The notes under the pieces are model-generated. The model saw only the letters and a program-made list of their open reading frames with translations. It did not search any database and was not told the origin of the DNA. A program made the translations under genes and the position numbers. A DNA stretch of 64,000 nucleotides from Bacteroidaceae bacterium (GTDB lineage: Bacteria; Bacteroidota; Bacteroidia; Bacteroidales; Bacteroidaceae): assembly GCA_017453465.1 (NCBI GenBank), contig JAFTEV010000002.1, positions 1-64,000 of the forward strand, in the 5' to 3' direction. This document shows, piece by piece, positions 16,874 to 24,781 of the stretch. Every line of letters starts with the position of its first letter. Position 1 is the first letter of the stretch.

Positions 16874-17908
16874 ATGAGTAACGTTTTGGTTCGCACGCAC
16901 AACTTTATCCAGCGCAATGTGCAGCGCACTTTGCTTGCCAACCGCTACTATAACTGGTATGTGTTCAGTCGAGATTTGAGCCGAAAGTGGGAAGAAGAGA
17001 TGGAGACTCACTACAGAGAGGGGCGGAAAGCTGTGGAGGGGGAGAAGGCTGTAGTGTTCCTGTGCAATGGCTTTGTGGAAAACGGCGGCTGGGCCGACCG
17101 ACTGAAGGGCATTCTTTCCACCTACATGGTTTGCAAGGAGATGGGAGTGGCGTTCCGGTTGCTGTTTACCTCGCCTTTCAGCCTGACGGACTACCTTGTG
17201 CCCAACAGCTACGATTGGCGCATCTTTCCCGAAGACGTAGTCTTTGAGCATCCCCACACAGAGGTTCTGGCACTGGAGATTGGCGACGAAACAGCGTATC
17301 AGGCTCAGAAACAATACGAGTTGCTCAGACAGCGCATTGCCGATTCGGAGGCATCGCAGATTCATGTTTGCACCAATGCGCATTTTTGTTATCAGGCCGA
17401 CTTTGCAGCCTTGTTCCATGAGCTGTTTCGCCCTTCGCCCCGACTTATGGGAGCCATCGGGAGGCAGCTGGAGATTCTGGGGAAGGACTACATCAGCCTG
17501 TCGGCACGCTTCATCAACAGCCTGGGCGACTTTGCCGACACAGCCACGGGCGAGCCGCTTCCGCCACGGTTGCGGGAACGACTGATTGGTCAGTGCATGG
17601 AGCAGATAGAACTGCTGCACCGGGAGCATCCCGAAAAGAGGATTCTCATCAATTCGGACAGTGTCACCTTCCTGAGCGAGGCGCAGCGGATAGAAGGGAC
17701 CTACGTGGTGCCAGGCCACATCACCCACCTGGACGTGGCACCAGCCGAAGCTAACTATCAGTTTTTTGAAAAGACATTCGTGGACTTCTTCCTCATAGCC
17801 AACGCTTCGGCCATCTACCGACTGGAGACGCTGTGGCTGCGCAAGAGCGGATTCCCCTACGCGGCATCGAAGATTCACAGAAGACCATTCCACTCAATCC
17901 AGTTTTAG
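16874..17908 (+). CDS. Putative glycosyltransferase, fucosyltransferase-like
   Basis: The product is 344 residues, not confidently assigned. The segment NGFVENGGWADRLKGILSTY resembles the GG-x-G/A-(D/N)-R/Q-L entry loop of fucosyltransferase-like GT-B enzymes, and RILINSDSVTFLSEA followed by FFLIANASAIYR matches the GDP-binding part of such folds (D..FL; S.FS/A). No signal peptide or membrane span is seen, so it would act in the cytoplasm. It is the first gene of a tight run (4 bp to the flippase), which supports a role in building a lipid-linked or surface glycan. It could also be a capsule-associated enzyme of another type. Confidence 0.5.
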   Translation: MSNVLVRTHNFIQRNVQRTLLANRYYNWYVFSRDLSRKWEEEMETHYREGRKAVEGEKAVVFLCNGFVENGGWADRLKGILSTYMVCKEMGVAFRLLFTSPFSLTDYLVPNSYDWRIFPEDVVFEHPHTEVLALEIGDETAYQAQKQYELLRQRIADSEASQIHVCTNAHFCYQADFAALFHELFRPSPRLMGAIGRQLEILGKDYISLSARFINSLGDFADTATGEPLPPRLRERLIGQCMEQIELLHREHPEKRILINSDSVTFLSEAQRIEGTYVVPGHITHLDVAPAEANYQFFEKTFVDFFLIANASAIYRLETLWLRKSGFPYAASKIHRRPFHSIQF

Positions 17909-17912
17909 CCAC

Positions 17913-19391
17913 ATGAAGAACGAGGGGTACAATGCGCTGTATCGGCAGATTATGAAGGGCACGGCTGTGTTTGGCGGCACTGGGCTGATTACAATGCTGG
18001 CCAACATTGTGAAGGGGAAGTTTGTGGCGGTGTTGCTGAGCGACTACGGCATGGGCATTTCTTCGCTGATGCAGTCGGCACTCAACCCTGTGCAACAGCT
18101 GTTCCTCTTCGGACTGCCCACGGTGGGGGTGCAGGAGATTGCCACCGAGGGCGATGCAGAGAAAAAGGCGCAGAAAACACTCACGTTCAGGAGGATTCTT
18201 TACACATTGGCTTTCCTTGGAATGTGCACCATGGCGGTGTGCGCCACGCTGTTCAGCATCTCCACCTTTGGCGACGACTCGCACGCCGTCTGGTTTGTGG
18301 AAATGTCTGTAGCTTTGCTGTTTTTTATTCTGGCTGCTGGCGAGAACACCATCTTGCAGGGCTACCGACGGCTGAAGGCTTTGGCTGCGTGCAACTTGAT
18401 TGGCGTTGTGAGCGGGCTGGTATTCAGCATTCCGCTGTACTACTTCTATGGCGTGGAGGGCATTGTGCCAGCCATGATTGTGCTGGCGGTGATGAGCTAT
18501 GGCTGCACCCGTTATTTCACAAGGAGGATTGCCATCAGCCCACAGCAAGAGACATGGCGAGAGACCTGGAGCAAGGGTTATGCGATGCTGATGTTTGGCG
18601 GGGCGATGATGATTGCCGGTGTGATAGGCACACTGAGCACGTACTTCGTCAACACGTTCATCAGGAGCTATGGCAGCATTTCCGATGTGGGACTGTTTCA
18701 GGCAGCCAACACCATCACGCTGCAATGCACCTCGCTGGTGTTCACGGCTATGGCCACAGACTACTACCCCCACCTGTCTTCGGTGTTGAAACAGAAGAAA
18801 GAGGCTGTGCAGCTGGTGGAGCAAGAAGGAGAAATCGTCATGCTGGTAATGGCGACCATTACGGCACTGCTCATCTTGTTTGCTCCGCTCATTGTGCGTG
18901 TGCTGCTGACCGAGAAGTTTGATGGCATCGCCCCGCTCCTGCGGCTTATCGCCCTCAGTTTCATTGGCCGCGCCTTCTGCTTTCCGTTGGACTATGTGTG
19001 TCTGGCCAAGGGTGACAAGGCATTCTTCTTCTGGGTGGATGGCGTGTGGACCAACGCCAAGACCTTTCTGCTGTTTGTCGTGGGCTACTACTTCTTCGGC
19101 CTCATCGGGCTGGGCTATGCCACGGTAGCCAATGCGCTGATTGACATTGCTGTTTCGTTCATGCTGAACAAGTGGAGGTATGGCGTGCACTACAGCAAGG
19201 CCATGCTGGAGGTGTTTCTGCCCTTGTCGGCTCTGAACATCCTTGCGCTGGCAGCCACCTGCCTTCCAAACACCCTGCTCAGCATCAGCATCACGGCAGC
19301 TTGCGTGTTGACCGTCTGCATCTTCTCGTACATTCAACTTGACCGACGAATCGGAATCAAAGACTTGTGGAAGAAATATGGAAAAAGGTAA
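17913..19391 (+). CDS. Wzx-like oligosaccharide flippase
   Basis: The product is 492 residues with about 14 hydrophobic spans and the polysaccharide-export MATE/MVF superfamily layout: VFGGTGLITMLANIVKGKFVAVLLS at the first helices (family signature), then LFQAANTITLQC in the centre and alternating hydrophobic and loop segments to the end. Such proteins flip undecaprenyl-linked glycans across the inner membrane. It lies between the GT genes, starts 4 bp after the previous stop, and its end overlaps the following GT2 gene by 14 bp. No Wzy polymerase is seen in the window. Confidence 0.87.
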   Translation: MKNEGYNALYRQIMKGTAVFGGTGLITMLANIVKGKFVAVLLSDYGMGISSLMQSALNPVQQLFLFGLPTVGVQEIATEGDAEKKAQKTLTFRRILYTLAFLGMCTMAVCATLFSISTFGDDSHAVWFVEMSVALLFFILAAGENTILQGYRRLKALAACNLIGVVSGLVFSIPLYYFYGVEGIVPAMIVLAVMSYGCTRYFTRRIAISPQQETWRETWSKGYAMLMFGGAMMIAGVIGTLSTYFVNTFIRSYGSISDVGLFQAANTITLQCTSLVFTAMATDYYPHLSSVLKQKKEAVQLVEQEGEIVMLVMATITALLILFAPLIVRVLLTEKFDGIAPLLRLIALSFIGRAFCFPLDYVCLAKGDKAFFFWVDGVWTNAKTFLLFVVGYYFFGLIGLGYATVANALIDIAVSFMLNKWRYGVHYSKAMLEVFLPLSALNILALAATCLPNTLLSISITAACVLTVCIFSYIQLDRRIGIKDLWKKYGKR

Positions 19392-20352
19392 GGTAAGCGT
19401 CATCGTCCCCATCTACAATGCCGAAAAGACACTCCGCAGGTGTGTTGACAGCATCATGGAACAATCGTTCAAGGACTTTGAACTGATTCTGGTTGATGAC
19501 GGCAGCAAGGACCAGTCGGCTTCCACCTGTGAGGAATATGCAGCGAAACACACCTTCATCAAAGCGATACACAAGGAGAATGGCGGTGTCAGTTCGGCCA
19601 GAAACTGCGGACTGCGGGCAGCACAGGGCAAGTACATCGTGTTTGTCGATGCCGACGATATGGTAAATCAGCAGTATTTGAAAACCTTGATGGATGCAGC
19701 CGACAAGTCAGACATCTGCATCGGAAACATGAGGCTGATTTATGACGAGGGGCGAAGTGTGACACCACACTTTGCTGACATGGTGTGCAGGAATCACGAC
19801 GATATGGCCCGTGCCATGCTGTGCCTCAACAGACAGGACATCCCTATTTCTGCTTGCAACAGTCTGTTACGCAAAGACATCATAGCAGAACATGGTGTGT
19901 GGTTTGACGAGGAAATCTGTGTGTGTGAAGACGAGGATTTCATCTTGCGCTATTTGCATCACGCAGAAAACTTATACTTGGTGAATGCCGCTAATTACAC
20001 CTACTATATGCCAGCCGACACCAAAACCTACAACAGCCGGAACGGACTCTACACCAGCCTGAAACTGATAGAAGACATCTATGCGTTGACAGCGAAAGAA
20101 AGCATCAGGCGACAATTTCGGCAGAAATATCTGGACTGGTGCATGGAGGAACTGTTTTACTACGAGGGAGACAGAGCGATTGAACCTTTGGCCAAGAAGT
20201 TTGGCAGACTGTGTCAGCCATACCTCAGCGAGAGCACACGCCCTTCCTTTCGGCACCGCGCCTTCAAGCTGCTCTGCGTCAGCCAGAATTCCCGGTACAT
20301 CCGCTTCTTGTCAAGAGCCATCATGTCACTATATAATACCTTGAAGAAATGA
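19378..20352 (+). CDS. Glycosyltransferase family 2
   Basis: The product is 324 residues from ATG 19378 (inside the flippase end). GT-A fold markers: VSVIVPIYNAEKTLRRC near the N-terminus, LVDDGSKDQS for the uridine, and the DxD metal site VFVDADD at about residue 92-98. A later CEDEDFILRYL is the usual acceptor-side ED motif. No membrane segment. Acceptor and sugar unknown. Its stop overlaps the next GT2 start (ATGA). Confidence 0.9.
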   Translation: MEKGKVSVIVPIYNAEKTLRRCVDSIMEQSFKDFELILVDDGSKDQSASTCEEYAAKHTFIKAIHKENGGVSSARNCGLRAAQGKYIVFVDADDMVNQQYLKTLMDAADKSDICIGNMRLIYDEGRSVTPHFADMVCRNHDDMARAMLCLNRQDIPISACNSLLRKDIIAEHGVWFDEEICVCEDEDFILRYLHHAENLYLVNAANYTYYMPADTKTYNSRNGLYTSLKLIEDIYALTAKESIRRQFRQKYLDWCMEELFYYEGDRAIEPLAKKFGRLCQPYLSESTRPSFRHRAFKLLCVSQNSRYIRFLSRAIMSLYNTLKK

Positions 20353-21365
20353 AAATCAGCGTACTCATCGCCATCTACAATGCAGAGAAATACCTGCGGC
20401 AGTGTCTGGATTCCCTGAAGAACCAAAGTGTGAAGGAATGCCAGTTCATTTGTGTGGACGACTGTTCGACCGATTCTTCTGTAGAAATCATCAAGCAATA
20501 CGTCCGAGAAGACAGTCGCTTCATGCTGCTGCACACGCCCGTCAACAGCGGACACTCCGTAGCCCGCAACCTGGGGCTGCAACACGCCGAGGGAGAGTAT
20601 ATCACGATGCTGGATGCGGACGACTGGATGGCAGCAGATGCCTACGAGAAAGCCCTGGCTGTGGCAGAACGGGACGGAGGCTGCGACTGCGTGCTGTTCC
20701 GACTGATGATGTACAACGACTGGGACGGCAGCATGTATCCCTTTGATTCAAAAGAGTTCAGCCAGCCCATCAGCGGACAGGAGGCATTCCGTCTTTCGCT
20801 CGACTGGGACATTCATGGATACTATATTATAAAAAGGGACATTCACCTGAAATATCCCTACGATGCTACGCTCAGGGTTTATTCTGACGACAACATCACC
20901 ACTCGACTCCACTACCTGCACTCACGGAGCGTTGCCTTCTCGGACGGCATATACTACTACAGGCAACACGCCGAATCGCTGACCCACAAATATTCCATCA
21001 AGCAATTCCTCTTCATGGACGCCTTCTCGCTACTCAAAGAAAACATCCTCCGCGAAATTGCTGACGGCAACATCGACGCGCCAGTCGAAACCCTTACCTA
21101 CTTTGAAAATCTGCGCTGGATTAACTTCCTCTCCATGGTGCGCTACTACATGAAACACCGCGCACAGATGACAGAGGAAGAAAGGTCATCCGTGGAACAA
21201 CGCCTTGACCAAAAACTGCAAACCTTTGAAGTCGAAAGAATAGAAAACCGCTTCAAACGTCGCTTCGGCTACATGCCCATCAAGTCCTGGCCGCTGTTCA
21301 GGCTGCAAGCAGCTATCTTCCATAGAGTTTATCCACTCTATAGGAAGTTAAAAATTAAAAGTTAA
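20349..21365 (+). CDS. Glycosyltransferase family 2
   Basis: The product is 338 residues. Markers are ISVLIAIYNAEKYLRQC, CVDDCSTDSS and the metal site TMLDADDW at about residues 89-96. It is a sister of the preceding GT2 and is translationally coupled to it, so the two probably add successive sugars. The last six codons (KLKIKS) and the stop lie in one arm of a perfect 31-bp hairpin, so the C-terminus is repeat-encoded and the hairpin ends the transcript. Confidence 0.9.
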   Translation: MKISVLIAIYNAEKYLRQCLDSLKNQSVKECQFICVDDCSTDSSVEIIKQYVREDSRFMLLHTPVNSGHSVARNLGLQHAEGEYITMLDADDWMAADAYEKALAVAERDGGCDCVLFRLMMYNDWDGSMYPFDSKEFSQPISGQEAFRLSLDWDIHGYYIIKRDIHLKYPYDATLRVYSDDNITTRLHYLHSRSVAFSDGIYYYRQHAESLTHKYSIKQFLFMDAFSLLKENILREIADGNIDAPVETLTYFENLRWINFLSMVRYYMKHRAQMTEEERSSVEQRLDQKLQTFEVERIENRFKRRFGYMPIKSWPLFRLQAAIFHRVYPLYRKLKIKS

Positions 21366-21439
21366 AAGTTAAAATGCCATGCGGAGTGTTCGTGTACTGC
21401 GCAAGCCCATTTTAACTTTTAACTTTTAATTTTTAACTT
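21345..21439. terminator. Perfect 31-bp hairpin between convergent genes
   Basis: Bases 21345-21375 (AAGTTAAAAATT... words) are an exact inverted copy of 21409-21439, with a 33-nt loop. It overlaps the GT2 stop and precedes the end of the lipocalin-like gene on the other strand, so it can serve both as terminator. Confidence 0.8.
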
Positions 21440-21448
21440 TTAAACTTC

Positions 21449-21964
21449 TTACTTCTCCACTTTTGTGAACGTAAAGGTAGCACCGTCGGTATTCTTCAGC
21501 ACCATCTGCTTCTCGTTGACACTGACGATTTCCTGCTCCTTCAGCTTCATGTCTTCAGTCAGTTTGGCCACCAGCTGGTCTTTCTGGTTAGCAAACAGTG
21601 CCTTTACCATCTGCTTAATGCCAGCCACCTTCGTGGGGTCTGAGCCTGGAGCATCGATGTCGAGGTCAAGGTCTGAGTGGGCAGTAGTCTTGTCATACGT
21701 CAGCACCAGTTTCTTGCCTTTCACGACGTAAGTACCCTTCACGTCAAAGTGAATCTTGATGATGGTCTTCGTGGCAGTTTCCTGCTTTGTCATGCTGGCA
21801 TCGATGGCGACAGCACAGGTCTTGTCTGCCTTCAGGTTATAGCTGATGTCAGCCTTACCAACTTCTTTCGACTCATAGAGAGCCTTCCAGTTGCCCACTA
21901 CAGATTGGGCACACAGCTGCATGGCTATCGCCATGAACAGCATCAAAGAACAAATCTTTTTCAT
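21449..21964 (-). CDS. Exported lipocalin-like protein of unknown function
   Basis: The product is 171 residues from ATG 21964. Signal peptide ends LCA-Q (about residue 19). The mature start SVVGNWKALYES is the G-x-W entry of lipocalin-like beta-barrels, and the rest alternates beta strands (KADISYNLKADKTCAVAIDA, KLVLTYDK, VSVNEKQMVLKN) with one helix (KQMVKALFANQKDQLVAKL). Ends TFTFTKVEK. Such small periplasmic proteins are common in Bacteroidales without known ligand. It sits 91 bp downstream of rfbC on the same strand, separated by an ACGGTTTTGCGG word array. Confidence 0.65.
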   Translation of the reverse strand: MKKICSLMLFMAIAMQLCAQSVVGNWKALYESKEVGKADISYNLKADKTCAVAIDASMTKQETATKTIIKIHFDVKGTYVVKGKKLVLTYDKTTAHSDLDLDIDAPGSDPTKVAGIKQMVKALFANQKDQLVAKLTEDMKLKEQEIVSVNEKQMVLKNTDGATFTFTKVEK

Positions 21965-21967
21965 ATT

Positions 21968-22056
21968 TATATATTTGCGGTTGTACGGTTTTGCGGTTAT
22001 GCGGTTGTGCGGTTGGACGGTTGCTCTACCGTAAAACCGTAAAACCGCAAAACCGT
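21968..22056. repeat. TGCGGTT/ACGGTTT word array with inverted partner
   Basis: Repeats of TGCGGTT and ACGGTT (21974-22021) face ACCGTAAAACCGTAAAACCG (22028-22055). They form an imperfect hairpin between rfbC and the lipocalin-like gene and touch the rfbC stop codon. Confidence 0.75.
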
Positions 22057-22613
22057 TAATAATCAAACACCAGTTCTGCATCCTTCAGGCGAGGATGGTG
22101 CGCGTCCTTCTCGCTCAAGATGCGGTTCTCGGTCGGCACACGCCAATCAATGCCAAGGTCGGGGTCGTCCCAGGCAATGGCTCCTTCACTCTGCGGAGCA
22201 TAGTAGTTGTCACATTTATACTGGAACACAGCCTCATCGCTCAGGACGGCAAAGCCATGCGCAAAACCACGCGGCACGAAGAACTGCCTGTGGTTCTCGG
22301 CAGTCAGCTCCACTGCCACATGCTTGCCAAACGTGGGGCTACCCTTGCGAATATCAACAGCCACGTCCAGCACGGCACCCTTCACCACACGCACCAGCTT
22401 CGCCTGGGTGTAGGGCGGCTTCTGGTAGTGCAAGCCACGCACCACGCCAGCCGTGGACATACTTTCGTTGTCCTGCACAAACTGTGTTTTGCAAACTTTC
22501 TCTTCAAACTCACGCTGCGAAAAGCTCTCGAAGAAATAGCCTCGCGCATCGCCAAACAAGCGTGGTTCAATGATCTTCACGCCTTCAATTTCGGTATCAA
22601 TTACGTTAATCAT
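22056..22613 (-). CDS. rfbC: dTDP-4-dehydrorhamnose 3,5-epimerase
   Basis: The product is 185 residues, the normal length. RmlC converts dTDP-4-keto-6-deoxyglucose to the L-lyxo intermediate in dTDP-L-rhamnose synthesis. Seen: DARGYFFESFSQREF, catalytic His62 in VRGLHYQ, the KLVRVVKGAVLDVAVDIRKGS cupin strands and FFVPRGFAHGFAVLSD with the conserved GFAHGF loop. The other rml genes are not in the window. It faces the glycan cluster and may supply rhamnose for it. Promoter signals overlap those of divergent aroB. Confidence 0.95.
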   Translation of the reverse strand: MINVIDTEIEGVKIIEPRLFGDARGYFFESFSQREFEEKVCKTQFVQDNESMSTAGVVRGLHYQKPPYTQAKLVRVVKGAVLDVAVDIRKGSPTFGKHVAVELTAENHRQFFVPRGFAHGFAVLSDEAVFQYKCDNYYAPQSEGAIAWDDPDLGIDWRVPTENRILSEKDAHHPRLKDAELVFDY

Positions 22614-22632
22614 TATGGATTACTCTTAACAA

Positions 22633-22673
22633 TTTGCTGCAAAATTACAGAAAAATATCTAACTTTGCACAAA
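22633..22673. promoter_or_regulatory. Overlapping divergent promoters of rfbC and aroB
   Basis: Plus strand: TTTG (22633-22636) and TAACTTTG (22660-22667), spacer 23, for aroB. Minus strand: TTTG (22670-22673 complement) and TAATTTTG (22640-22647 complement), spacer 22, for rfbC. The boxes interleave, so polymerase at one would block the other. Spacers are slightly longer than usual. Confidence 0.6.
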
Positions 22674-22698
22674 TTATTTACACAAAAACGCAAAATAC

Positions 22699-23748
22699 AT
22701 GAACAAAGTTATCATTTCCACTGACATTCGCACCGCTTTGACACAGGAAATAAGCGAACTGCCACACGACAAACTCTTCATCCTCTGCGACGAAACCACA
22801 CGCCGCCTCTGCTTTCCGCTCGTCCAGTCCCTGCCCTGCTTCACGGGCGTGGAACCTATCACCATCCCTGCCACCGACACACACAAGACGCTGGAAACGC
22901 TGGCCCACGTGTGGACCGAACTCAGCACCGCCGGAGGCACACGCCACTCGCTCCTCGTCAACCTCGGCGGCGGCATGGTCACCGACCTCGGCGGCTTTGC
23001 AGCCAGCACCTTCAAGCGCGGCATACCCTACATCAACATCCCCACCACCCTGCTCTCCATGGTCGATGCCAGCGTGGGCGGCAAGACGGGCATAAACTTC
23101 AACGGACTGAAAAACGAAATCGGCGTGTTCAATGCTCCCCATGCCGTCATTCTCGACACGGAATTTCTGCGAACACTCGACCACCCAAACATCCTCTCCG
23201 GCTATGCCGAAATGCTGAAGCACGGCCTTATCTCCAACGAGAAGAACTTTGCCGAGCTGCTCAACTTCGACCTCGGCAACATCGACTACCACCAGCTCTC
23301 CAGCATGGTGGCCACCAGCGTAGCCATCAAGGAGCGCATCGTGCAGGCCGACCCCCTGGAGCACGGCATCCGCAAGGCACTCAACCTGGGTCACACGGCT
23401 GGCCACGCATTCGAAAGTTTCTGCCTACAGTCCCCCACCCCCGTCCTCCACGGCTATGCCGTAGCCTGGGGACTCATCTGCGAACTCTACCTCTCGTGCA
23501 CCAAGGCGGGCTTCCCCACCGACAGGATGCGCCAGACCGTCCAGTTCATCAAGGAAAACTACGGCACACTGCCCATCACCTGCGACGATTATCCCCTGCT
23601 CTACCAGCTGATGACGCACGACAAGAAAAACACTGCCGGCACCATCAACTTCACCCTGCTCGGCAACCTGGGCGACATCCACATCAACCAGACTGCCACC
23701 CGCGAGGAAATCTACCAGATGCTCGACTTCTTCCGCGAAGGACTATAG
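22699..23748 (+). CDS. aroB: 3-dehydroquinate synthase
   Basis: The product is 349 residues. AroB closes DAHP to 3-dehydroquinate in the shikimate pathway with NAD and zinc. The NAD loop NLGGGMVTDLGGFAASTFKRG, the TTLLSMVDASVGGKTGIN block and zinc-site segments (GYAEMLKHGL, LNLGHTAGHAFE) are all intact. C-terminus is close to the family norm. No other aro gene is adjacent; followed by an 820-bp gene-poor region. Confidence 0.95.
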   Translation: MNKVIISTDIRTALTQEISELPHDKLFILCDETTRRLCFPLVQSLPCFTGVEPITIPATDTHKTLETLAHVWTELSTAGGTRHSLLVNLGGGMVTDLGGFAASTFKRGIPYINIPTTLLSMVDASVGGKTGINFNGLKNEIGVFNAPHAVILDTEFLRTLDHPNILSGYAEMLKHGLISNEKNFAELLNFDLGNIDYHQLSSMVATSVAIKERIVQADPLEHGIRKALNLGHTAGHAFESFCLQSPTPVLHGYAVAWGLICELYLSCTKAGFPTDRMRQTVQFIKENYGTLPITCDDYPLLYQLMTHDKKNTAGTINFTLLGNLGDIHINQTATREEIYQMLDFFREGL

Positions 23749-24154
23749 ACAAACATTACCTCGGCAACATTCACCTTTTCAGCAACCATAAGGCTAAGGT
23801 ACGTTTTTCTGCTCAACCAGCAAAAAATTTATCATAAATATGATTATCATAAACATGATAAAATCATTTCTTGCTGCTATTTAGTCGAATAATTAGCTGG
23901 GAGAGGCAACCTTCGGTACACATTGCACAGGATTTACCGTAGTACGCATGGGCTGGAGGCACTGCATTCCCACTGCGACCACACTGCACTCCGGCTGCGA
24001 CCGCACTGCACTCCCGTTTCAGCGGCACAGTTCTGCCGTTGCAGCCAGAAAACTGTGCCGCTCGGTTGGCAATGCAGTAACACCCCGACGAGGGAACTGC
24101 AACACGGCTGTGGCAGAACTTTTATAGAACAAGCGGATTATCATAAAAAATTTG
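23749..24154. other. Gene-poor repeat region after aroB
   Basis: No convincing gene. It holds TTATCATAAA at 23829, 23844 and 24138; two 22-bp tandem units (23973-23994, 23995-24016) built on CTGCGACC[A/G]CACTGCACTCC; and a hairpin GCGGCACAGTT / AACTGTGCCGC (24022-24032 with 24051-24061, 18-nt loop). A plus-strand open frame here (23923-24165) has a repeat-driven Cys/His/Thr-rich composition and is not called. Confidence 0.7.
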
Positions 24155-24583
24155 GGGGATTTTAGCTGCGGAATCAGCGGAACGCTTCACTATATGTTTG
24201 CGTTCCGCTGATTCCGCTTGCTTAAATCTTATCCCTGGCCGAGTTTAATTTTCTAAATCACAGATTTTTACCGAATTTTCGGACTGACAATTCAGTTGAA
24301 AAACTCGGTATCAGAAAAATACGACATTTTTTCGTCACCTGCAGGAGGAAAAAAACACCATGCAAAGGGACGAAAAAACGCCGTGACGAGCGGCCCATTC
24401 AGTTGAAAAAGAGCCACTTTTTTTCTGCGCCAGTTTTTTCGACTGGAACGGCCAGTCCGAAATCAGTCAAATTTCTGTTGAATAGACGATTACACTCGCC
24501 AGGGATAAAATTTTGGCGAGTGCTTTCAGTCTAACGCTTCCCTATATGGTTGCGTTAGACTGAAAGCACAGACTAAAATCCCC
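24155..24583. repeat. About 430-bp imperfect palindrome with two strong hairpins
   Basis: GGGGATTTTAG (24155-24165) is mirrored by CTAAAATCCCC (24573-24583), ATCCCTGGC (24231-24239) by GCCAGGGAT (24498-24506) and CGGACTG (24280-24286) by CAGTCCG (24453-24459), all about one axis near 24369. Between the outer and middle marks each half carries a perfect 18-bp hairpin with a 14-nt loop (24168-24217 and 24520-24569). Arms differ between the two hairpins but stay fully paired. The right end contains the stop codon of the antitoxin-like gene. It is either a non-autonomous mobile element, an inverted duplication or a structured RNA pair. Confidence 0.8.
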
Positions 24584-24752
24584 GCACATTTTCGACTGAT
24601 TCTTCTTCCAACTCACGGAACATATCTTCACTATTCTGACTAAGCCCTGAGGCTATTTGCCTTTCGGCTTCATCAATGCGTGCATTGATTTCTGCCATCG
24701 TGAAAGGTTGCTGCTTCCGTTCGCGCAAATTTGCCAATAATGCAGTACTCAT
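24573..24752 (-). CDS. Small antitoxin-like protein, no toxin partner
   Basis: The product is 59 residues from ATG 24752, 29 bp after the GH97 stop. It reads MSTALLANLRERKQQPF, then TMAEINARIDEAERQIASG, SEDMFRELEEE. The helical, Glu-rich sequence resembles short RelB/ParD-type addiction antitoxins common in Prevotella (EINARIDEAERQI and MFRELEEE words). In those loci a RelE/ParE-type toxin gene normally follows; here only the palindromic element follows. The stop codon TAG is the end of the element's conserved GGGGATTTTAG. The reading frame is open further upstream but only as antisense-like run through GH97. Assignment is by resemblance only. Confidence 0.5.
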   Translation of the reverse strand: MSTALLANLRERKQQPFTMAEINARIDEAERQIASGLSQNSEDMFRELEEESVENVRGF

Positions 24753-24781
24753 ATTTTCCTGTTTCTCGATAGAATAAAACG

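Noticed and set aside
23923..24165. Plus-strand frame of 80 codons in the repeat region
   Set aside because: Its sequence derives from 22-bp tandem repeats and a hairpin; Cys/His/Thr-rich, no homology recognised, no promoter. Only its last codons, shared with the palindromic element, are of interest.
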